This document shows positions 58,201 to 64,000 of a stretch of DNA of 64,000 bases, one piece after another; position 1 is the first letter of the stretch, and the number at the start of each line of letters is the position of its first letter. The stretch comes from Siphonodentalium dalli. Its lineage: Eukaryota; Mollusca; Scaphopoda; Gadilida; Siphonodentaliidae. Under the pieces are notes generated by a model, which saw nothing but the letters and a program-made list of their open reading frames with translations, ran no database searches and was not told the origin of the DNA. Location: positions 159,455,043 through 159,519,042 of the forward strand of contig CP136069.1 of assembly GCA_032622095.1 (NCBI GenBank). Direction: 5' to 3'. Position numbers and translations under genes: made by a program.

Positions 58201-60768
58201 GAATGCATTGGCTTAACAATTTTTTAAACAATTTTTTATCATTTTTTTTTAAATAAATGTTTCTTACAATTTTTAGGACATAAAATAAAAAAAACATCCA
58301 TTACCCTGCAGGGAGCCCCCACACATATATAGAAGCATATAGAAGAGTGTTGTCTGCTCATGTTTGTCTGGGGCTCTGTATGGGTGAAATTATAAAATTG
58401 TTAAAGAATACAAGAACAAATTATTAAAATTGTAAAAAATTGTTAGGCCAATGCATTCTCTTATATATGCGAGGCGACCTATGGCATTGGCACAGGGTAA
58501 AAAAATCCCGACTTACAACTGGATTTGATATGGCGGGTCACATATATGCCTTTGCTGTGTTTTCCTTGTGGAAAGGACTGCCAATAAGAGCACTTGAAAT
58601 TATTTTTAAAACTCAAAAAATATTACAGTAGTCGTAATCCATGACTCATGAGCACTTGAGAATAGACAATTACAATTTTCAAAACATAGTGGTAGATATA
58701 TACAGGGTTTCTGTTAGGGTAAAAATATTGGGTCCGTTGGATATGAATGACCAACCATGGTTCAGCTAGCCATAGGTGATTTTATTAAATTTAATGTCCA
58801 GAAACTCTCATTTCCTTGCACCTGGGAAGATCTAGATATGTTTGCTAAGTAACAAATTCAGTAGAATTTGAGAGAGAAATGAAATAATATATGCAAGTAA
58901 TCACTTACCGATATTTACTATTTGAAAATGTATAAACAGCAGCAAAAATTCTGGTCTCGATTAACGGGGCGTCATCTGTCATGTACTGATACAGAAAAAG
59001 CCTAAGCAGCGAAAGTAGAGTTATCGCTCGTATAACATATAGGATGCGGGAATGAATGCCCAGTTTACAATGTGCCAGTCATTTTTTCACAGAATGTATT
59101 GTTGGAAATAAGTTATTTTATGGATAATGTCAAACCTGTGTTCATCTATATCCTGAATAGATTGGAAATTTCTGATTTTGATATATCGGCTCCTCGTTTT
59201 TGTTTATAAGCAGATGATGAATTGACTGGAATCGGAACAAGGCAAGCTCCTATAATCAACATTATCGGGCCATTGCGTGTAATCGAAACCAAACAAGTGT
59301 TCCTTTACGAACTTTCAGCGCACATATGTGACTATTGAAATTGAAAATTGACCACAACAAGTGCAAACTTATCATAGGTGCAAGAATCACAGGTAATAAA
59401 CACCTAGTCATAAAACATTTCAGTTCAGTAAGACACATTATATTGAGGCGCCCAATCAGGACAGACAATATATCACACCGACATCACGGAAATCTTGGTC
59501 ATGACGAGAAGGAGACAAAATGTAATGCCTTCCTTGTTAGTATGTTACCAATGGCAAAATTATGAAATAAACATTTGGCTTTACATGTACTGTATTTGCC
59601 CAAACCGGTAGATTAGATGAGAGTTGTGTGGTATAGGCTGGAGTCGAGGATCAAATCATCAGACTCATGTTCAAAGCAGGTGATTGAACGGGTCTGTCGG
59701 CAATTGGCATGCTAATTTACCAGTACTAGGAAATAGTGATTCAAATTATAATTTTTTTGGTCATCAAAAGCAGGTTCGTTTAACGGAGCCTGTGCCAGTA
59801 TTGCGGAAACCCTGATATATACCTAAAAGTTAAAAAGTTTTATCTTGTTTTTGTTACTGTTCCATGTACTATTATTTAGTTATCTGGAAATTTTATCCGG
59901 TACTATTCAGCCCAATTCTATTATTATTTATATAGCACTTGATACTAGACATGAGTTTCAGCCCTAATATACTCACACTCTTAATAACTTTGAAGCTATT
60001 CTTATAAACCAAAGCAATGTTACATATACATGACCTTTCTTCAAGATGTTATCCCCTCTAACCAATCACCTTTTAATCACAGAGGGTTAAAAATATCAGC
60101 AATTTTTATTTTTTTTCAGAAACAAGCCCATTATGCTAGTCATCCACAAAAGTTGGTGTGGTGCCTGCAAAGGTAAGGCCAAACAAATTATTCTATTTCT
60201 ATGGGATTGCCTTTCAAATAATCATTGTGTATCGCTGTCATCTATCTCAAGTGTCACATTAAGAAATCAATGATCTTTTTCATCTTTTAATACTAAATAC
60301 TCATTAACAAGTAGTTCACTTAGGAAATGTTCAGATAATAAGTTCAACAAACGACCTATGAGTTATGTTCATTCTTAACCCTGTGTATACTGAAAACTCA
60401 TTGATTTGAGAAGTTTCCTAAGGAAATGGTCAGGTAATAAGTTCAACAAACGACTTATTATATGAACATTTCCCACCAAAGAATATGTATACTTCTGCAC
60501 TTCTATTATATTTTCCTCTATCCCCTCTTTTATTACATGAATATTCCTCCAAATGAATAATACACCATTCCGATGTATACTTTTATAACTGAATGGGTGA
60601 ATCCATTTAGTATAGAAAGAGTTAAAATCAGGTGATTTTCTGTGTGCAAAAGGAGATTTTCCATAAACATTTACCATTAATTTTTTCCTCATAGCTCTGA
60701 AGCCAAAGTTTGGAACAGACAAAAAGATAGAAGAGTTGAGTTCAAACTTTATAATGGTTAATACTGAG
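49220..60768 (+). CDS. TXNDC12/ERp18-like ER thioredoxin, four 5' exons visible
   Basis: Thiol-disulphide oxidoreductase of the endoplasmic reticulum (AGR/TXNDC12 group) that helps form disulphides in secretory proteins. Exon 1, 49220-49307: MAVGEFSTLTLLFILNMCVY, a signal peptide, donor G|GTAATT. Exon 2, 57874-57934: WGDGIQWYKFEDGIEKSKE, like the GFGDHIHW start of the family, acceptor TTTCTTTCTAG, donor GTATGT. Exon 3, 60120-60172: NKPIMLVIHKSWCGACK with the active-site CGAC, acceptor TTTTTTTTCAG, donor GTAAGG. Exon 4, 60695-60768: LKPKFGTDKKIEELSSNFIM, donor GTACGT. Phases 1, 2, 1 and 0 join without a stop to give 92 residues. The remaining exons (cis-proline region and ER-retention tail) were not found before the right edge. 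Intron 1 is 8.6 kb and repeat-filled. Confidence 0.9.
49685..51262 (-). other. Exon-like open segments on the minus strand in TXNDC12 intron 1
   Basis: Three protein-like pieces with splice-like edges. At 51262-51172: acceptor ATTGTACAG, NPWKTVLFVHGALIIGGGTG. At 50321-50214: acceptor AATGTCAG, YGLTLGNCDQRPNVVTETAD. At 49875-49685: acceptor TTTTTGCAG, CKYLLDFDHSFRGNVSCGVP, donor CA|GTAAGT. Their phases do not join directly, so either exons are missing or these are chance ORFs. No family recognised. Confidence 0.2.
49826..51945. repeat. Dispersed motif GGTAACGTATCTTG, six to seven copies in 2.1 kb
   Basis: Minus-strand copies at 49826-49839, 50018-50031, 50186-50199 (one change), 50201-50214 (partial), 51388-51401 and 51555-51568, and a plus-strand copy at 51932-51945. 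The surrounding sequence is not otherwise repeated, which is unusual for a decayed satellite. Confidence 0.6.
52690..53650 (+). repeat. Diverged direct duplication
   Basis: TTCTATAATT...TTCAACCAATACTT, TTCTGATTTCTTTTGA and GAGAATATTCAATATAAAC occur at 52770-52875 and again at 53030-53127. GGAAGACCAATTGTCTATTTTAGCCC-like words occur at 52960 and 53565. GGTGGTTCAACCAGACC (53615) is inverted at 52697. Confidence 0.5.
53884..53962. repeat. Hairpin element GAATGAGGTCC...GGACCTCATTC, copy 1
   Basis: Arms GATGAGGTCCCGATAGGGTG and CACTAAATTCACCCTCTGGA..CTCATTC. Two further copies lie at 62179-62271 and 62471-62564, all in the vicinity of the TXNDC12-type gene. Confidence 0.6.
54192..57838 (+). repeat. 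Tandem array of ~160-bp units bounded by AGCTCAAC
   Basis: About 20 units with anchors AGCACGGGCTACAGGTCGTA, AAATTTGTCATGG, GATGGGAACGAGTCATTTTG, GGTCATTCGG and AACATGGCCGCCAG. Two sub-types follow the last anchor: GATTTTACTCTTTGTATGAC or TTCAAAATTCAATCC. Blocks of units are duplicated nearly unchanged at an offset of about 966 bp (54.75-55.30 versus 55.72-56.27 kb). TAGCTCAAC starts it and GTTGAGCTA closes it. The right edge is about 35 bp from the exon 2 acceptor of the TXNDC12-type gene. Confidence 0.85.
58168..58490. repeat. Hairpin repeat family, two copies
   Basis: CCAATGCATTCTTTTATATA with complement ending AATGCATTGGCTTAACAA (58172-58223), and a half copy TTGTTAGGCCAATGCATTCT at 58439. 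Lies in intron 2 of the TXNDC12-type gene. Confidence 0.6.
58491..60119. other. TXNDC12-type intron 2, remainder
   Basis: No recognisable exon or repeat. A pyrimidine tract leads into the exon 3 acceptor. Confidence 0.5.
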
Positions 60769-62178
60769 GTACGTTAATGCAGTGATTTATAATGTATTAT
60801 TTTTATGATTTTCATTGGAAGTAGCACCAGCTTGTACAGCATGCATCAACTGTCACTCATTTTAATCTATAGGTCAATTTGACATAAATATTGTGATGTG
60901 TTTTGATCCGATATCTGTTTCAAATCTTAAGAAAATCACCCCTTCCCCATTAAATGAAGACCACTGTTTACCACACTCATCAGAGTTGAGCACCGTTTAT
61001 TGTCATGATCATCCAATAATTGTGAACTTTTTTTTGCTTTGGACATCTGTATAATGAAATTAATCCTGCCTTTTCAAATTGAAGTCCATATTTTTATATA
61101 AATTTTCTTTTACATCACAATGGCCTAGATCGGGGCAAGAAAACCCCAACATATTGCTCATGTTAACCTTTCTATACTAAATAATCATTGATGAGTAATT
61201 CCCATAGGAAATGTTTAGATAATAAGTTCAACAAACTAGCTGGTTTTTAGCTCACCTGAGACGAAGTTTCCGGTGGAGCTATAGTCATCACTCCTCATCC
61301 GTTGTCCGTCCGTCCATCCGTCCGTCAACAATCATCTTCTTCTCCAGTATCATAAGGCCAAATGAGTTCATATTTGGTGTGGATGTTCCCTGCTTGACTC
61401 AGACTCAGATTTGTTAAAATAAGGTCACTGAGTCAAATAGTTGCGAAGCTAGGGCCATAACTCTTTCACGCCATAGTAATTCTTAAAACAACTTCTTTTC
61501 AAGAACAATCAGGCCTATTTAGCTTATATTTGGTATGGAAGGTCCTTGAGTGACTGGGGGTCAGATTTGTTCAAATGGGGTCACTGGGTCAAATAGGGGC
61601 AGAATCAGGGACATAACTCTATTCTCCCTAGTAATTATTAGAATGACTTCTTCTCCAGAATCATCAGGCCGATTTAGCTAATATTTTGTATGGTGGGTCC
61701 TTGTGTGACTGGGGTTCAGATTTGTTCAAATGGGGTCAGTGTGTCAAATAGGGGCCGTGTCAGGATATTGTTAAATTTAAATCCTTGCTCAATTCAAAAA
61801 ACAAATCACAATTCAAAATGAACCAATACAAAAATATTTTTTTCATTTTAACCCCTGATTTTTTATATTTTTTTTAGACACAAAACACCCCATTCCACCC
61901 CTTTCCCTCCTCACCCCTCTACACCCCTGTCCCCACTACCACCCCCCCCCCCCCAATCTGCGCCGCCCTGCACCCACTGCAGTCAAGACAAAATTAATTA
62001 GAAAAACTGACACCTTGTAACATCCATAAAGTATGGTATTAGCCCCAGACAGAAAGAGTTAATAACAGTCATCAATTCAGATGTTATCTAGCTGGCTGAC
62101 AGCTAGGTGTAAACAGTCATGCTCTGTGTGTATCATTAACATATCATATCAAAACAAAATGCTGTATGTCTGACATTT

Positions 62179-62271
62179 GCAGAATGAGGTCCACAGAGGG
62201 TGAATTTAGTGATGCTACTCTGCACAGTAGGCTAGCATCACCAAATACACTCTCCAGGGACCTCATTCTGC
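62179..62271. repeat. GAATGAGGTCC hairpin, copy 2
   Basis: GCAGAATGAGGTCCACAGAG pairs with TCTCCAGGGACCTCATTCTG; inner GAATTTAGTGATGCT pairs with AGCATCACCAAAT. Confidence 0.7.
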
Positions 62272-62470
62272 TTAGGCCTCATCTTCAGGGAAGTATACAG
62301 GTCTTAAATTGACATTTCTACTTACTTTTTCCCTTCTGTTCAGTTTCTATATTCCCTAATTTGCTGTCAGAAGATAAAATTGATAATTGAAGTGCCCAAT
62401 GGGTGCACATCACCAATTAACTGGACAACTTCAATCTGTTCCTATGTCTCCCATGGCAGTTGAGGCCTAA

Positions 62471-62564
62471 GCATAATGAGGTCCACAGAGGGTGAATTTG
62501 GTGATGCTAGCCCACCTTACAGGATTGCAGCACTAAATTCACCCTTTAGTGACCTCATTCTGCA
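62471..62564. repeat. GAATGAGGTCC hairpin, copy 3
   Basis: ATAATGAGGTCCACAGAGGG pairs with CCCTTTAGTGACCTCATTCT; same layout as copy 2 with a different loop. Confidence 0.7.
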
Positions 62565-63560
62565 AAAGTCAGACACTATATTCAGGCTTGGCTGTTCCAC
62601 TATTATATTCTTAACCACCACCTATCCAGTTGTACTCATTATACCCTGATTTGCAAAGAAAACTTGGGGGGGGTGGGTATATTGGATTGAATTTGTCTGT
62701 CAGTATGTCCTCCCGTCCATCCTTCTGTTGGGATGTTTCCATCCGTCCATCAATTTTGTTCTTCTCCACATACATATTAAAGACCGAAATGGTTTATATA
62801 TTTTGACTCACATTCAGATTTGTTCAAATGAGTTCATCAGGTCATATAGGTGAGAAGCCAGGCCCATAACTCTTTCCCTCCATAGTAATTCTTCAGAAAC
62901 CATCAGGCCTATTTAGCTTTTGGTATGGAGGGTCCTTTGGTGAGTGGGGTTCAGATTTGTACACGTGAGGTCATTTTTAGGAAACTTTTGAGGAAAATCA
63001 GTTTTCTTCAACTCTTAAAATCTACCGTTTGAAATTTCTAGATGAATAGATCTCATTGATGGGGATTCACATTTGTTCAAATAAGGGCAGAGATAAGAGA
63101 TTTAACTCTCAACCACCCACCCTACCTGTATGTATGCTGTTTGATACTGGTATAATAATATATAGATTCCTATTGATTTCTAAGCTGCCTGGGTGGAGGC
63201 AATGAGGCTGTAGATTTGATTTTTCAACCAGTAACAGTCCACATTTTCCTACTTCGGGTTAAACTGTTCGACCGAAATCGCCACAAATGTTAACAGGTCT
63301 ATTTTGCTGATATTTAGTATGAAGGGTTCTTTGGTGTCTGGTATTGAAATTTATTCAGATGTGGTCACCAGGTTAAATAGGGTGGGACCAGGGACATAAC
63401 TGTATGTCTCTATAGTCATTCTTAAATTGTCTTCTCAAGAGAGGTTGGACTATTTAGCTTACATATAGTATGGATGATCCTTTAGTGACTGATATTCAGA
63501 TTTGTTAACATCAGGTCAACCTGTTAAGAAATGACGGGGGCTATGGGGAGTTAACAATTT

Positions 63561-64000
63561 TGTGTTTAAAAAATCATTGAAATACCAAATTCATTAAAAC
63601 ATCTTCCTTGGAACTACCTAACTGATTAATCTGACATACATGTATGGTGTTTTGGGTCCATGGATAAATGGGCTTCAAACATGCCTAAATGGTTTTATAA
63701 AAAGGTGCTTGTGAGATTGGAAATTTCCAAAAATTGAGAAAGTTTGAGATGTCGGTTGTGAAATTCCAACCCAAGAGTTGGGAGTCTGGAGCCCGGTCGG
63801 GAGGGGACTTGTTGAGCTGGAGGAGGGGGGTGATCAGTAGTGAACAGTGGGCAATTTCATGGTGGATATTCACCTTGAAATTACCCACTGTACACTACTG
63901 AAGCCTCTCTAGCCACATATCGTGTTTAGATCTACTTTTTTCAAAGTGCTTATGAAAAGTTCTGACTATTGTGGTCTCCAGAGTCCCAGTCTCATCAGTC
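63561..64000. other. Right edge, nothing recognised
   Basis: No further TXNDC12-type exon found. A short inverted repeat (GTAGTGAACAGTGGGCAATT against AATTACCCACTGTACACTAC) lies at 63835-63898. Confidence 0.4.

Larger units (their letters stand above)
61250..63560 (+). repeat. Degenerate dispersed/tandem repeat beginning TTAGCTCACCTGAG
   Basis: Starts with AGCTCACCTGAGACGAAGTT and GGTGGAGCTATAGTCATC, then GTCCGTCCGTCCATCCGTCC. It has diverged units containing TCAGATTTGTTCAAATGGGG, TCACTGGGTCAAATAGGGGC and GGGACATAACTCT near 61.40, 61.58, 61.74, 62.82, 63.06, 63.36 and 63.50 kb. Unit order is broken by a poly-C tract (61938-61953) and two GAATGAGGTCC hairpins. Confidence 0.65.

Noticed and set aside
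1-64000. tRNA or rRNA genes
   Set aside because: TTCGAA-type words are frequent in repeats, but none was accompanied by a plausible cloverleaf or rRNA core.

Overview
This is eukaryotic, AT-rich, repeat-dense DNA. It has spliced genes with long introns, non-LTR retrotransposons, a Tc1/mariner-type DNA transposon, many foldback (MITE-like) elements and satellite-like arrays. The gene content (a Tcf21/musculin-type bHLH factor and a TXNDC12-type ER thioredoxin) is animal. The dispersed repeats (AGCTCAAC/AGCTCACC-bounded arrays, CATA microsatellite tails, CR1-, L2- and I-like LINEs) suggest a marine invertebrate, most likely a lophotrochozoan such as a mollusc. That placement is inference and not strong.

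Layout. 0.3-5.4 kb: foldback elements and the two-exon, minus-strand Tcf21/musculin-like gene, whose intron holds a 1.7-kb long-inverted-repeat element. 5.8-26 kb: largely gene-free, with MITEs, degenerate satellites, hairpins and dispersed short repeats. 26.2-29.3 kb: a probable three-exon minus-strand gene of unknown family, found from phase-compatible splice sites. 30.3-35.8 kb: an old plus-strand I/Nimb-like LINE interrupted by a minus-strand L2-like LINE with a PHD-type finger. 36.1-45.8 kb: a minus-strand CR1-like LINE interrupted by a 6.39-kb plus-strand pogo-like transposon. That transposon is bounded by near-perfect inverted repeats and TA, and carries an intact DD35D transposase and a second intact gene coding for a HIRAN-domain protein. 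45.9-46.5 kb: a broken short gene with a CCAAT-box array upstream. 49.2 kb to the right edge: the plus-strand TXNDC12-like gene, of which four exons are visible. Its first intron holds a 3.6-kb tandem array and several hairpins; its 3' exons lie outside the window.

Most notable: (1) the pogo element with a HIRAN cargo gene and subterminal TGACCGAAATTACC repeats, inserted so cleanly that deleting it plus one TA restores the LINE reading frame; (2) two independent LINE 5' junctions carrying locally copied filler DNA, one a patchwork of three nearby segments; (3) spliced genes that single-frame ORF scanning misses. No tRNA, rRNA, CRISPR array or prokaryotic operon was seen.
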